Below, in pieces: positions 31,540-42,250 of a stretch of 64,000 nucleotides of DNA. The first letter of the stretch is position 1. Each line of letters begins with the position of its first letter. The position numbers were made by a program, and so were the translations under genes. Source of the stretch: Chondrus crispus (Eukaryota; Rhodophyta; Florideophyceae; Gigartinales; Gigartinaceae); contig NW_005179072.1 in the NCBI RefSeq assembly GCF_000350225.1, positions 1-64,000 of the forward strand, given 5' to 3'. The notes beneath the pieces were generated by a model. The model searched no databases and had not been told where the DNA came from. It saw only the letters and a list, made by a program, of their open reading frames with translations.

Positions 31540-34500
31540 TTAATCCGCGAAGGAGCGGTTGAGGGCCCCCCCCCCTTCAGCGTGAACGTCCGCGTTCACG
31601 GTTTGGGTGAGGTCTCTGCCAGTACGACTCCGGAGGCGTTGGGCGTAACGAGACACCAACTCCTCTGGAACGTGAGTCCGCGCAGTCCAAGTGGGCGCGT
31701 CGTAATCCGCCCACTTGATGAGGAACTCCGTAGTTCCGTCTTCCATGACTCGATGTCTCAGTAGCCGTTCGACGGCATACTGCGTTCCCGCGGTGTCCTT
31801 ATCGGCGAGGTCCCTCGCGGTCGTCGTACTTGCTCGTGGCGCGTCTATCGGAGACGGCGCGTACACGCAGCGGTCGGCGGAGACTCGCTCGGTGACCCCA
31901 TCACGATCGATCGTGATGGTTCGGCAGTTATTGGCGAGCACGCGGTAGGGTCCGACAGCGGGCGAAGCGAGCTTGTTTGATGTCTTAGCCCCATCGGTGG
32001 GGTTGAGATATACGTATTCTCCGGGACGGAGCCGGGAATTAATACGTCGTATGCGCTTATCGAAGTCGCGCTTGTAGCGAGCCTGCGTCCGACGCAGGCT
32101 CCCGTAGGCCTTTTGGATAGTCGAGTCCAACGTCTTGAGGAACTCGGCACGTTGGTTCCCCCTATCGGAACGGGGCGCGTCGCCGTCCGCCCGTCGGAGA
32201 GAGAACTCCGGCGGTGGCCTGCTGAGCACGAGCTCAAACGGCGTGGTGCGTGTGGTGCGATGTACGTGGGATTTGTACGCATACGTAAGCGGCCCCACGT
32301 ACACATCCCAGTCGTCCTGGTGTTCACCCACGTAGTTCCGCAGCATCGAGGCGATTGTTCGGTTATATCGCTCGACTTGCCCGTTCGTCTGGGGATGGTA
32401 CGCCGAAGTGTACAAATTCGTTATCCCCAGAACGCGGCACGTGCTGTGGAAGAACTTGGCATTAAACTGAGGGCCGTTGTCCGAAAGCAACGTGCGAGGG
32501 ACGCCATACTTGAACACCCACGAGTCGCAGAACGCAACTGCGACCGTGTACGCTGTTATCGTGCGGAGCGCAACAACTTGCGTCAGCTTACTGAAGTGGT
32601 CCGTAATCACGAGCAGGAACCGTTTTCCTGTCTTCGTCTTGGGGAGCGGCCCCAAGATGTCGATTGCGAGGCTCTCGAGGGGCCTCGTAGCTGGAAACAA
32701 TCTCAATCGGTTGAGATGTTTCCTCAGCTTGACCCGGTTCGTCGCGCAGGTTCGACACCCTTGCACCGTGGCTGCTACGTCTGCAGCCAGGTGGGGCCAG
32801 TAGTACTCGCGTCGAAGTGCGTAGTACATACGGTTCTGGCCCGGGTGCCCCGCGATAGCCGGGTTTTGGCACAGGCGAAGGAGCCTGGCGCGAAGCGTCC
32901 GAGGTACCACCACCTGAACGATATCAGGGTCGAAGGGATGTCTCCGTTTGAGCACCACTTGGTGGTCCTCGAAGAACGCGGAGTCCCGAGACTCTGACTG
33001 TCGTGCCAAAACGGTTTGGCAGAAGTCATCCACGCGTTGCTCCTCGACTATCTCCTCTATCGTAAGAGGGGCCGGAAGGTCGTCCTGCGGTGGTGCGACC
33101 GGGGCGTCGAGCACGCCAGCCTCGGGGTCTTCGGCGCGCTGGATGTCGGCAGTGTCGAACTTGTCGTTCTCTTCCCAAAACGAATTGGGTCCTTGGAGAG
33201 CGGGGGCTTCGTCGTCGCCTCTCGGTTCGTCGCGCGTCCGTACGCGCGACCTTGTTCGGGCTTCGGCTTGGTTCCGTGTCGTTATGAAGACATGGACGGC
33301 CTGATGATCACAACTCGCGGTACAAGAGTGGTCCGCGAGCTCGTTCGATGCGTCTCGAACTGTCGTGCCCCCGTCGAAAGTGGGGATGTCGTCATCCACC
33401 TCGACGGTGGGGCGAGGGTCATTGGCGACCTTCGGCGACACGAGTCGTGACAGGGCATCGGGCACCTGATGCACGCGTCCGGGGCGGTACTGAATAGTGA
33501 AATCGTATTCAGCCAGACGTAGCCGCCACCGGGTGAGTCTTCCGGAACTCTCGGTGAGTGACATGAGCCATCGGAGGGCTTCATGGTCCGTACGTACGGT
33601 GAACTTCGTGCCTTCTACGTACGGCCGTAGTGTGCGGACGGCCCACAGTACGGCGAAGCACTCGCGTTCGGTAGCGCTGTAGTTGCGCTCACTATCGGAC
33701 AGTGAGTACGACCAATACCCCACGGGGCGCCAGTCGTTCGGCTCTTCGTGCCCCTGAAGTAAGGTGCAGCCGAGTTGGTAGGCACTCGCGTCGGTGTCTA
33801 TCATGTACGGACGACCGTGCCGGGGCAACGCGAGGATCGGCGGAGCGATCATGCACTTCTTAAGGTTCTCGAACGCCTGAATTTGCAGCTCCGTGGGTTT
33901 ATAGAAATTGGGATCCGAATCCTTGCGCGTCATGTCGGTCAGAGGACGCACAATCTTAGCGAACCCCTTAGCGAATCGGCGGTATACGTTACACGCCCGG
34001 AGGAACGAGCGCACTTGCGTCAACGTCCTCGGGAACGTGAACGTCTTGAAAGCGTCGGCCGCCGTATCAGCCACGCTCAACTTGCCTGGGGAGATGACGT
34101 GCCCCAGGTAGTGCACCTTCGGTCGGAAGAAGCTGCACTTCTTGAGCTTAAGGGAGATACCAGAACTCCGCAGTAAGCTCAAGACGGTATCGAGATGCCT
34201 CGCGTGTTCTCCGTGCGTACGGGAGAACACGATCACGTCGTCGAGATAGACGAGGCATATTTGCCAGCGGACTCCGGAGAGTATTATGTCGAGCGCACGT
34301 TGGAAGGTGGCCGGTGGCCCTTTGAGCCCAAACGGCATGCGCAAGTGGCGAAACGTGCCCATGTGCGTCGTAAACGTGGTCTTATCCCGGTCTTCCGGAG
34401 CGACGGGGATCTGCCAATAACTGGAATTGCAGTCCAACGTCGTAAAGACCGCTGCATCTCCTAACGAGTCGATGCAGTCGTCCATCCGTGGCAGTGGATA

Positions 34501-34998
34501 CGAATCCGCTGCCGTCTTCGCGTTGAGACGCCGGTAGTCCACGCAGAACCGAAGAGAGCCGTCTTTCTTCGGTACGAGCACCACGGGGGACGCCCACTTG
34601 GTGCTCGCGGGTTCGATAACCCCTGCGTTCAACATCTTGCTGACCTCCTTCGCGACCATTTCGCGCATGGCCGGGCCCTTCCGATAGGGCATAGAACGAA
34701 TCGGTTTCGTTCCCGGTTCGAGGGGAATGCGGTGCTCCGTGGCTTGGATCGTTCCAAGCGCACCGCTCCACAGACTCGAGTGCTTACGGAGCATCTCGAG
34801 TACGTGGCCACGGAGCTTGTCATCGTCGATGTATGACAGGTCGATCTCTTTTTTCCAATCCATCGGTGGATTTTCGGGATCCTTTTGCTGGTGGAGTACG
34901 GTACCCCTCCGCCGTCGGTTGGCATGAAGGTGACCGTTCGTCCCGGTCGACCCCCTTGCCCCCGGCGGTGGTCTTATCGTCGGAGTTGGATTGGCCAA
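31540..34998 (-). CDS. G1 Pol: RT, RNase H, integrase, chromodomain
   Basis: 1,152 residues, open throughout. The reverse transcriptase spans about 120-300: FCVDYRRLNAKT, TTLDCNSSYWQIPV, RMPFGLKGPPATFQRALD and the YLDD catalytic box. RNase H spans about 390-510 (IDTDASAYQLGCTL, RTDHEALRWLMS). An H2C2 zinc finger lies near 690-740 (HPGQNRMYYALRREYYWPHL, then CRTCATNRV). The integrase core is about 760-870 with D, D and E in LAIDILGPLP, LLSDNGPQF and HPQTNGQVERYNRT. A chromodomain closes the protein (QYAVERLLRHRVMEDGTTEF, IKWADYDAPTW). This is a chromovirus-like Pol; chromodomains steer integration toward modified histones. The last codons (VNADVHAE) coincide with the repeated palindrome. Confidence 0.93.
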   Translation of the reverse strand: MANPTPTIRPPPGARGSTGTNGHLHANRRRRGTVLHQQKDPENPPMDWKKEIDLSYIDDDKLRGHVLEMLRKHSSLWSGALGTIQATEHRIPLEPGTKPIRSMPYRKGPAMREMVAKEVSKMLNAGVIEPASTKWASPVVLVPKKDGSLRFCVDYRRLNAKTAADSYPLPRMDDCIDSLGDAAVFTTLDCNSSYWQIPVAPEDRDKTTFTTHMGTFRHLRMPFGLKGPPATFQRALDIILSGVRWQICLVYLDDVIVFSRTHGEHARHLDTVLSLLRSSGISLKLKKCSFFRPKVHYLGHVISPGKLSVADTAADAFKTFTFPRTLTQVRSFLRACNVYRRFAKGFAKIVRPLTDMTRKDSDPNFYKPTELQIQAFENLKKCMIAPPILALPRHGRPYMIDTDASAYQLGCTLLQGHEEPNDWRPVGYWSYSLSDSERNYSATERECFAVLWAVRTLRPYVEGTKFTVRTDHEALRWLMSLTESSGRLTRWRLRLAEYDFTIQYRPGRVHQVPDALSRLVSPKVANDPRPTVEVDDDIPTFDGGTTVRDASNELADHSCTASCDHQAVHVFITTRNQAEARTRSRVRTRDEPRGDDEAPALQGPNSFWEENDKFDTADIQRAEDPEAGVLDAPVAPPQDDLPAPLTIEEIVEEQRVDDFCQTVLARQSESRDSAFFEDHQVVLKRRHPFDPDIVQVVVPRTLRARLLRLCQNPAIAGHPGQNRMYYALRREYYWPHLAADVAATVQGCRTCATNRVKLRKHLNRLRLFPATRPLESLAIDILGPLPKTKTGKRFLLVITDHFSKLTQVVALRTITAYTVAVAFCDSWVFKYGVPRTLLSDNGPQFNAKFFHSTCRVLGITNLYTSAYHPQTNGQVERYNRTIASMLRNYVGEHQDDWDVYVGPLTYAYKSHVHRTTRTTPFELVLSRPPPEFSLRRADGDAPRSDRGNQRAEFLKTLDSTIQKAYGSLRRTQARYKRDFDKRIRRINSRLRPGEYVYLNPTDGAKTSNKLASPAVGPYRVLANNCRTITIDRDGVTERVSADRCVYAPSPIDAPRASTTTARDLADKDTAGTQYAVERLLRHRVMEDGTTEFLIKWADYDAPTWTARTHVPEELVSRYAQRLRSRTGRDLTQTVNADVHAEGGGALNRSFAD

Positions 34999-36156
34999 CT
35001 CCTACCCCACCGACTTGATCGGTCACGTCGGTCAGGTGTAGCGCGTGCGCGATCCCCTCGGCGACCTTATGTTCGGGCGTGAGGATCGCAAGGGGGTTGC
35101 GCTTCGCGTATCCCACGACGGTGTGCTTCGGAAGCCGCCTTTCTCGTCGTGAGAAATTCGTGACGATGACGTCGAAGGTCTGATTCGGTAGGACCTCCGC
35201 GACGCCATTCGTCAGCCTCACTCCATGTCGGTGTTGGAGTGAGGGCTGGTGCTCCAGGAACACGAGGCCCCTCCCCGCGGTTGTCACACGCACACGGGCT
35301 TGTGACATCGCGGGGATGGTAACCCAGCGGGCGATTCGGATCGCTTGCGGGGCCTCCTCGCGTACGTCTGGCCGACCCGTGTGTCGCCCGTGTCGCCTGG
35401 TAGGGGGAGTCGACTCCCCTTTTCCGTCGACGATGGCGACGGAACCGCCTTGGCGTAGCTCCATTCGTTGAGCTTCGATGTCGATACATCGCACGTGCGT
35501 ATCGATGAAGGCCATGCCGAGGAGGACTGGCACGGCGAGCTGGTCCGCGACTACGAACGGAATTCGAAACACCGTGTTCCTCAACCGCACGGCCACGCGG
35601 ACGACGGCCGAAAGCTTGAGGGGGTTGCTATTCGCGCTGCCAATCGTTGCAGAGGTGCGTCGTGCACGACGTAACGCGTCCAATCGGGGGGAAGGTCGGC
35701 CTTCGTCACCAGATTATACCCCGAACACGTATCAACGGCGATCGTGCGGGGTTTAAATGCATTTCCCTCTGTGGCTATCGAGCCGAGGACGTTGTAGATC
35801 TTCGACGTCATGAGGCAAATGGCGCCGTCGACAACCTTCGGGGCGACCTTATCGGTGAGGTCGTTCCGCCGGGGCCTTCGATTTCGGTGCTGGCCCCGCT
35901 TGCGTTTCGTTCTCCCCCTTTCTTGGGGCGTCCGCAGATCAGTGACGCCCCTCGGATTATTCGAGTCCGTACGACACGGACATTTCTCCGGCGACCTTGG
36001 GCTCGTGGGAGTCAGGGGGTCGACCGAATCTTTTCGGTCGTCGTTGCCCCCGTCGCCTTCGTTACGCCTCACCGGGACGTCAGCTGTCCCCGTGTCTTGT
36101 GCTCCTAACGTCGGGCCTTCGGAGGCCTCGACGTGCGCTCCCTCCTGTATCGGCAT
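34820..36156 (-). pseudogene. G1 protease region
   Basis: Between gag and pol on the minus strand. The active-site motif reads TIAVDTCSGYNLVT, in the place of the usual D-T/S-G. Downstream VPVLLGMAFIDTHVRCIDI matches the second conserved strand of gypsy proteases (LLG..F...). It overlaps the start of pol. The upstream part is an Arg/Lys-rich linker. It lies in a different frame from gag, which may reflect the family's normal frameshifting or decay. Confidence 0.7.
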
Positions 36157-36527
36157 TACAGGAGCTCCCGTGTTCGCCTCCGGTAGCGGGGGATGTATTA
36201 TCGGACAATACCCCCCGTGTCCTTGGCGAGCACGCGGGGTCGGGTCTAGTTCGTGGGGAAAAGACGGCCCACGCGACCGCGTGTACGTAACCGTCTTTAC
36301 CCTTTTTTCGAACTACCTGTGCTATCGGAGCTAACCTCCTGGCTATCGACGGCCAGGTCTTCTTCGGGTAGCCGTCCGTGTGAGTCAGGACGATTCCCCT
36401 ACTGCGGCTCAGCGGCCCTGGCGAAGTATTCGGGTACTTCCGGGCCTTGACCTGCGGCGTCCGGTCGTCGCAGGATATGGGGGACGAAGCGAGTCGGCTC
36501 GCCTTCGTGACCCTCCGTGGGTAGAGG

Positions 36528-38867
36528 TTACGGATCCTCTACCCAGTCTTGCAGGTATATTATCGCATTTTGTACCTGTTGGGGTAACCGAGAACGGTCT
36601 CGGTCCCCTCTCTGCTCTTGGTGCGGGTATCTTGTGTCCGCCTGGCGGTAGGCGGGTCGATCCCGACGATCGACTTCGTTACGACGGTACCCGCCTCCAC
36701 GGAGGGCGAAGCGTGCGCCCCCACCCGATCGGTTCGGGAAACCTTGAGGCGGGGGACGGCCCTCGCCCGCCGCTTGCCGGAGGAGATTACGCCTCCCTGG
36801 GCGCGTCTCCATCTGGTAGCGGTAGTTCCTGTACGCCGTGAACATTCGTTGTTCCGGCGACAGGAACGGGCACGCGTACATGGCATGCCCGTACGTACGG
36901 CATCGCCAGCACACGTACGCGCTGCCGTCCGTTGAGGCGAAGGTCGCCGCGTGCCGCGCCTCCTCATCGGTGAGGAGGGGCACGCGGGGGGAGGCACTTC
37001 CCTTATATCGATTCGAGATATCGAGCTCGGCGACGCGGGGGTCTGTGCCCCTTGCCACTCTCGGAGTGGCCGTGAATGCGGTCGCATAACTTGATGTCGT
37101 TCCGGTCGACATCCGTGAGGGGGCTCGTGCCCCCACGGGCCGTTCTCTTTGCGTAATGAGGACAGGGTCGGCCTGCCACTCATCCTCCCCGATATGGAGG
37201 GTCGAGGCGGGCGAACTTGTCGCGGCGGACTTCGTAGTCCTGCCAGCCTTCCCTGCCGGTTTCGGATCCGGTAGGGGTAAACCGCGCCGAGCGCGGTACG
37301 TTGTACCTTCTGCCGTGGCGATACGGCGGATGGTTGGAAGATCGGTCTTCTGACTGCCTGGCAGCCTTTGCACAGTCTTGGATACTGCGGCACGGGTTGC
37401 CGGTGCAAGTCCCCGCACGAAGTAGTGCGCGAGGGACTGTTCGGTGAAGACTGCCGTGCATCGGAACGCGGCAGTCTCGAGTCGGTCAGCAAACGTGCTT
37501 TCCGTCTCATGCAATTGTTGTCGCGCCGTAGCAACAGCTTCGTACGCTTCACCTAACACGTCGTCGGTGAGGTAGCGTTTCAAGAATTGATTCACGAGCC
37601 CCGGCCAGCTCACGTCGTCGTGGAGCTGGCCGGCGCAGAGGCCACGCATCGTATAACTCGTATACAGGCGCTCCGCGTCGCGCTCGAGGAAGTGCGCGAG
37701 GACTCGTACCGCAACACCTTCGGTCAGGTGTTGCCAGTTGAAGGTGGTTCGGATATCCTTCAAGAACGGCAGCAGCTGGATCGGGTCGGTACCGTCGAAG
37801 CTGCGCATCGTGGGACGGATCCCACGACAGCGTTGGACGTACTTCGCGATCCGTCCCGCGTCACCCGAGGTAACGAGCCTCGAGGTGTTATCCAAGCGGT
37901 ACATACGATAGTCAGCAACGGCGCTGAACTCTTGGATCATCGTATGTACCGGCTCGAGCCCGGGTTCAGCGGGACCCAGCGTGCCGAAGGAGGTAACCGG
38001 TAGCGTACGGACGTCTACCGGACCTGGATGCTCGGCGTAACTCGCCGGCGGATAGCCGCCCCAGCGGGGATCGACGAAAAACATCGGTTCTCCGGATCCG
38101 CGGGCGGCTCCTCCACGGTCGTGTTCGTCCGCGTACGATACGCGGTCCACTTGCCGCCTACTTCCGGCGATAGGCGGCAAGGCTTGGGTCTCAGACGCGA
38201 AGTTCGCGTCTATCGGAGGACGGCTTCCTTCTGCAGTCCGACTGGTAGCGACACCAGTCGGACGCCAACCTTCGGGGGCGGCGGCGCTCGGAGGTACGGT
38301 ACCGCCGGGCCCTCTCGAGGGGGCACCGGGTAGCCCTTCGGCCATGGTACGTTCCATGTCACGAGCACGCCGACGAGTGGCGTTGAGCTCAGCGGAGAGG
38401 TGCGCGAACGCACCCAATTGCTCTGCGGTCGGAGAGGTTCGGTCCTCGGGTCGTCTCACCGAGGTCGGCCTCTCAGGGCGACCTTGCCCGGACGGTCTGG
38501 GCGAGGCAAAACGGGAGTCTTCGACGAGCACTATCCGCGAGTGTAACTCGTCGATCAGTGTTCGGAGATTCTCTAAAGACTGCGTCACTCTATCGAACCT
38601 CCCTTCACGCAGGGAGCGGAGTTCGGCCATACATGGAGTGTATACATGGTCCGATACATCGATCCGAAGGGAAGTACGGACTTCGTCGATGTATTCGGCT
38701 ATGCGTTCGAACATCGCCGCCGCTCTTTCCTCGGAGGAACCGAGCGACGGTTCGCGGTCACGAGGACCTGCGTCGCCGTCGTCCGACGGGGCGGATGGGG
38801 ACTGCACAGCGGCCGGACTCAGATCTGCCGCTTCGGAGCGGATCGAGGGCTCAAACTCTTGGCTCAT
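36528..38867 (-). CDS. G1 Gag
   Basis: 779 residues, open. The first 300 residues are acidic to Pro/Arg-rich and contain a probable coiled coil (TQSLENLRTLIDELHSRIVL). The capsid region is around 365-520 (FDGTDPIQLLPFLKDIRTTF, AVRVLAHFLERDAERLYTSY, WPGLVNQFLKRYLTDDVLGE), the usual retrotrans_gag fold. A CCHC knuckle CWRCRTYGHAMYAC lies near residue 675, followed by a basic tail. It packages the element RNA in particles. Longer than typical gypsy Gag because of the N-terminal extension. Confidence 0.88.
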   Translation of the reverse strand: MSQEFEPSIRSEAADLSPAAVQSPSAPSDDGDAGPRDREPSLGSSEERAAAMFERIAEYIDEVRTSLRIDVSDHVYTPCMAELRSLREGRFDRVTQSLENLRTLIDELHSRIVLVEDSRFASPRPSGQGRPERPTSVRRPEDRTSPTAEQLGAFAHLSAELNATRRRARDMERTMAEGLPGAPSRGPGGTVPPSAAAPEGWRPTGVATSRTAEGSRPPIDANFASETQALPPIAGSRRQVDRVSYADEHDRGGAARGSGEPMFFVDPRWGGYPPASYAEHPGPVDVRTLPVTSFGTLGPAEPGLEPVHTMIQEFSAVADYRMYRLDNTSRLVTSGDAGRIAKYVQRCRGIRPTMRSFDGTDPIQLLPFLKDIRTTFNWQHLTEGVAVRVLAHFLERDAERLYTSYTMRGLCAGQLHDDVSWPGLVNQFLKRYLTDDVLGEAYEAVATARQQLHETESTFADRLETAAFRCTAVFTEQSLAHYFVRGLAPATRAAVSKTVQRLPGSQKTDLPTIRRIATAEGTTYRARRGLPLPDPKPAGKAGRTTKSAATSSPASTLHIGEDEWQADPVLITQRERPVGARAPSRMSTGTTSSYATAFTATPRVARGTDPRVAELDISNRYKGSASPRVPLLTDEEARHAATFASTDGSAYVCWRCRTYGHAMYACPFLSPEQRMFTAYRNYRYQMETRPGRRNLLRQAAGEGRPPPQGFPNRSGGGARFALRGGGYRRNEVDRRDRPAYRQADTRYPHQEQRGDRDRSRLPQQVQNAIIYLQDWVEDP

Positions 38868-38947
38868 CTCGACGCAATCGGTTCGCGGAGGGAAGCGGAA
38901 GTCTTCTCGGAGATCGGACTCCAGGGTCTTCTAGGTCGGGAGACCAC

Positions 38948-39648
38948 TGTAGCATAAACACCCCCAGCGGAGAGGGGTGTATGCACAGCTCGACGTAGAC
39001 TCCGTCCGATCGGGAAGACGGAGGTGAGGCCGGACACCAGCTAACGGCACCGGGCAGCGGGCCCGGGTAGCGTGGTAGAGCAGGAATGGGGAGGACGCCG
39101 GTACGCGCGAGCGGTTCGACGCCTCGACGCCCCGGCGCGGTACTGGGTAACGATCCAGTACCGACGGGCGGAGGCGGAGCCGACTCGTGGGCGTACCGCG
39201 CGCGTCCTCAATCCGCGCTCGGTGCCGCTCTAAGGTAATTAGCGAGCGTTACCTTAGAATAAGCGGGAAGTCGGACCTTGACGGTCGGTGGGTGACAAGT
39301 CCGTGCTTGTCCTCCTCCGCCGCCGTCAGTTCGCTCCATATTTAATATACAAAACAATCTATCATAACACTACAGTACCGAGGTACTGTAGCGGGCTACT
39401 GTAGTGCAGGTCGGCCTGCACTGTAATACTGTCACCTATGTCGAGGCTGACAGTACACGTATTACCCGTGGTGCGTGTGCGCTTCGTTCGCGCGTGGTAC
39501 ACGTGTGCACGTGTATGCACGTGTCCGTTGTCCGCGTGGTGTACACGTGGACACGCGCGGTTGTACTGTAGAGCGTCGAGCTCTACAGTAGGGGATCCTG
39601 TTGTTGATCCAATCTAACTAAAAAGCCCCCAGGGGGGGTTATACTACA
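38948..39648 (-). repeat. G1 outer LTR (right, 5' LTR of the element)
   Basis: 701 bp, the pair of 22693-23392. One base inside on the minus strand is a putative primer-binding site starting TGGTCTCCCGACC. The target duplication CGGTC follows at 39649-39653. Confidence 0.92.
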
Positions 39649-42236
39649 CGGTCCACTTGAAGTACAGTCAGTTGGTGGTTCGAGATACTTCATTACATTT
39701 GTAGATGATCACTCGAACTGGGTTGTTGTGTACACGATTAGAAATAAATCCGAGGCGTTTGAAAAATACAAGTTGTGTGAAAAGTTGGCCCAAACTCACA
39801 CTGGTCGCAAAGTGAAGGTGCTTCGCACTGATCGAGGGGGAGAGTACTTGTCGACGGAATTCAAATCGCATTTAGATTTAAATGGTACGCAGCACCAACT
39901 CACAACGGCGTACACCCCTGAACAAAACGGTGTTGCTGAACGTTTAAATCGAACTTTGATTGATCTTGTCCGCTCTATGCTTTCTCATAAACAGGTCAGT
40001 AAGCGATTTTGGGCCGGGGCTCTTGCCACTTCAGTATATATTCGCAATCGAGTTACTTCACGGGCTTTGCCAGTTAACACCACTCCCCATCACATTTGGA
40101 TGAAGTCAACTCCAAATGTTGGCCATTTGCGAGTATTTGGGTCAAAATGTTGGTATACATTACCAAAATTAGAGCTCCGTAAGCTGGACGTGCGAGCGCG
40201 TGAAGCGATGTTTCTGGGGTATTCGAAATGCAGTAAAGCATACAAACTTTGGGACGGAGAGTTGAATAAAATTGTTGTGTCACGGGATGTCAAGTTTGAT
40301 GAATCGACATGTGGGATGCATGACATTCCTGCACACGAAAGTGATTCAATCAACTCTGATGTTGACATTGTATTGCTCGGTGGCGACAATGAGAATGAAT
40401 ACGATACCCCAAATACTGAAGGGGGTTGGGTCTGAAGAAGATGAGGGTTCCAGAGGAGGTTCTTGAAAACGACGAAACTCACTCTGTAAGTGAGAATGAT
40501 GAAGATGATGTATCACCTCCCGTTGAAAATCCGTATGTCACCCCTCCAATTCCCACTCCAACTGTACGAAGATCGTCTCGAGTCAGCAGACTTCCTGCAT
40601 CATGGTGGAGGAGCAACTTTGCAGCTGCTCTTCTTTCACATGCGCATGTCGCTATTAAAGGTCCCAACACTTTCAAACAGGCAACCAACGGTCCTAGAGC
40701 TGCATTTTGGCAAACCGGCATTGACAAAGAACTTGCCTCGCAGACCAAGAATCAGACCTGGAAACTTGTTCCTCAATTTGAGGCGTCAAACATCATAACA
40801 TCTCGATCGGTTTTCAATGTGAAGCAACTGCCTGATGCAAATGGCAATGTAATTGAAAGTGCAAAGCCAGACTTGTTGCTCGTGGATTTCAGCAAGTGCA
40901 AGGTCTTGACTATACTGAGACATATGCCCCCGTCATAAAGTTTACCACTATTCGTCTACTTCTTGCCTTAGTTGCTCATTATGTCCTCGAACTTCATCAG
41001 ATGGATGTCGTAACTGCGTTTTTGAACGGCGACTTGGATGAAGACATCTACATGGAGCAACCCGAAGGGGGCATTGACAAAAGCAAAAGTGATCACGTAT
41101 GTAAACTTTTGAAAGCACTTTACGGTCTTAAACAAGCACCTCATCAATGGCATGCCAAAGTGGATGATTTCTTACTCGGTGAACTGGGATTTGAGACTTC
41201 ACGTAGTGATCCGTGCCTCTACATTAAACGAATCGGTAACACTATCATGCTGATTGCACTTTATGTCGATGACTTGTTACTCGCTGGTAGTGATATCGAT
41301 GCCATCAAATGGATGAAGGGGGAGCTTAATGAACGGTTTGAGATGAAAGACCTTGGTGAAGCAAAAGTCTGCATTGGTCTTGAGATTCAAAGGTATCGCA
41401 CCGCCAAGACATTGAGTCTCACTCAAACTAAGTATGCATCATATGTGCTTGACCGTTTTAAAATGTCGACTTGTAACCCTTCTCTGACTCCAATGGAACA
41501 AGGTCACACAACCACGATTTCTACCGAAAACGACTCCGAAACAAACGCACCGTATCGTGAGGCAGTTGGGTGCCTTATGTACTTGATGGTTGGCACTCGT
41601 CTAGACTTGGCATATGCGATTGGAAAGCTTTCTCAACATTCTGCCAACCCATGGGAGTCACACTGGGCAAGTGTAAAACGAGTAATGCGATACGTGCAAG
41701 GGACTCGAAACTTAGGAATCGTGTTTGACAATAAATCCAAATCGCCGGAGTTGTTCGGCTTCAGTGATGCTGACTGGGCCGGTTGTTCAGAATCTCGCAA
41801 GTCGACCAGCGGATATGTTTTCAAGTTCTGCGGTGGAGCGATCAGTTGGAGTTCCCGGAAACAGACTGTGGTTGCAACTTCGACGTGTGAGGCTGAGTAC
41901 ATTGCACTATGTGAAGGGTGTAAGGAGGCGACTTGGTTGCGTCAAGTGGTTGCTGATGTTCTTGGACTTGATTCTTATCCCATGATTATGATGGGGTGTG
42001 ACAATGCAGGCACTATTTCGTATGCAAAAAATGAATCGATCAATCGTCGTAACAAACATGTTGATGTGAAATACCACTATGTACGAGATGCAATTAAGAG
42101 AAACGTCATATCTTTGTGGCATTGCCCGACCACTTGCATGCCTGCAGATATGCTGACGAAAGCAGTTGGGCGAGCTCTGTTCCAGAGGTTTGTAGAACTT
42201 CTATGGCTTGCAGTAGCTACTTCTGGTAAAAGCATG
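39649..42236 (+). pseudogene. Copia B integrase, reverse transcriptase and RNase H
   Basis: Continues copia B to the right of G1. Integrase: GKVHFITF-like start, then RTDRGGEYLSTEFKSHL and TAYTPEQNGVAERLNRT. Reverse transcriptase: FTTIRLLLALVAHYVLELHQ, MDVVTAFLNGDLDEDIYM, LYGLKQAPHQWH and the YVDDLLLAGS catalytic box near 41265. RNase H: FSDADWAGCSESRKSTSGYV, TSTCEAEYIAL and HVDVKYHYVRDAI. The order integrase before RT is the Ty1/copia signature. Broken in about two places. Confidence 0.92.
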
Positions 42237-42250
42237 TGATCGAGGGGGAG

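Larger units (their letters stand above)
22693..39648 (-). mobile_element. Ty3/gypsy composite G1 (three LTRs)
   Basis: Inserted in copia B: the 5-bp duplication CGGTC is at 22688-22692 and 39649-39653. All coding is on the minus strand. From the right: LTR 38948-39648, gag, protease, pol with chromodomain, a 3.9-kb non-coding segment, an inner LTR 26939-27606, a second pol C-terminal fragment 25587-26938, a 2.2-kb non-coding segment, and LTR 22693-23392. LTRs start TGTAG and end CTACA. The outer two LTRs resemble each other more than the inner one, so a second family member seems to have inserted into the first, followed by loss between the copies by recombination. Gag and pol look largely whole. 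Confidence 0.9.
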
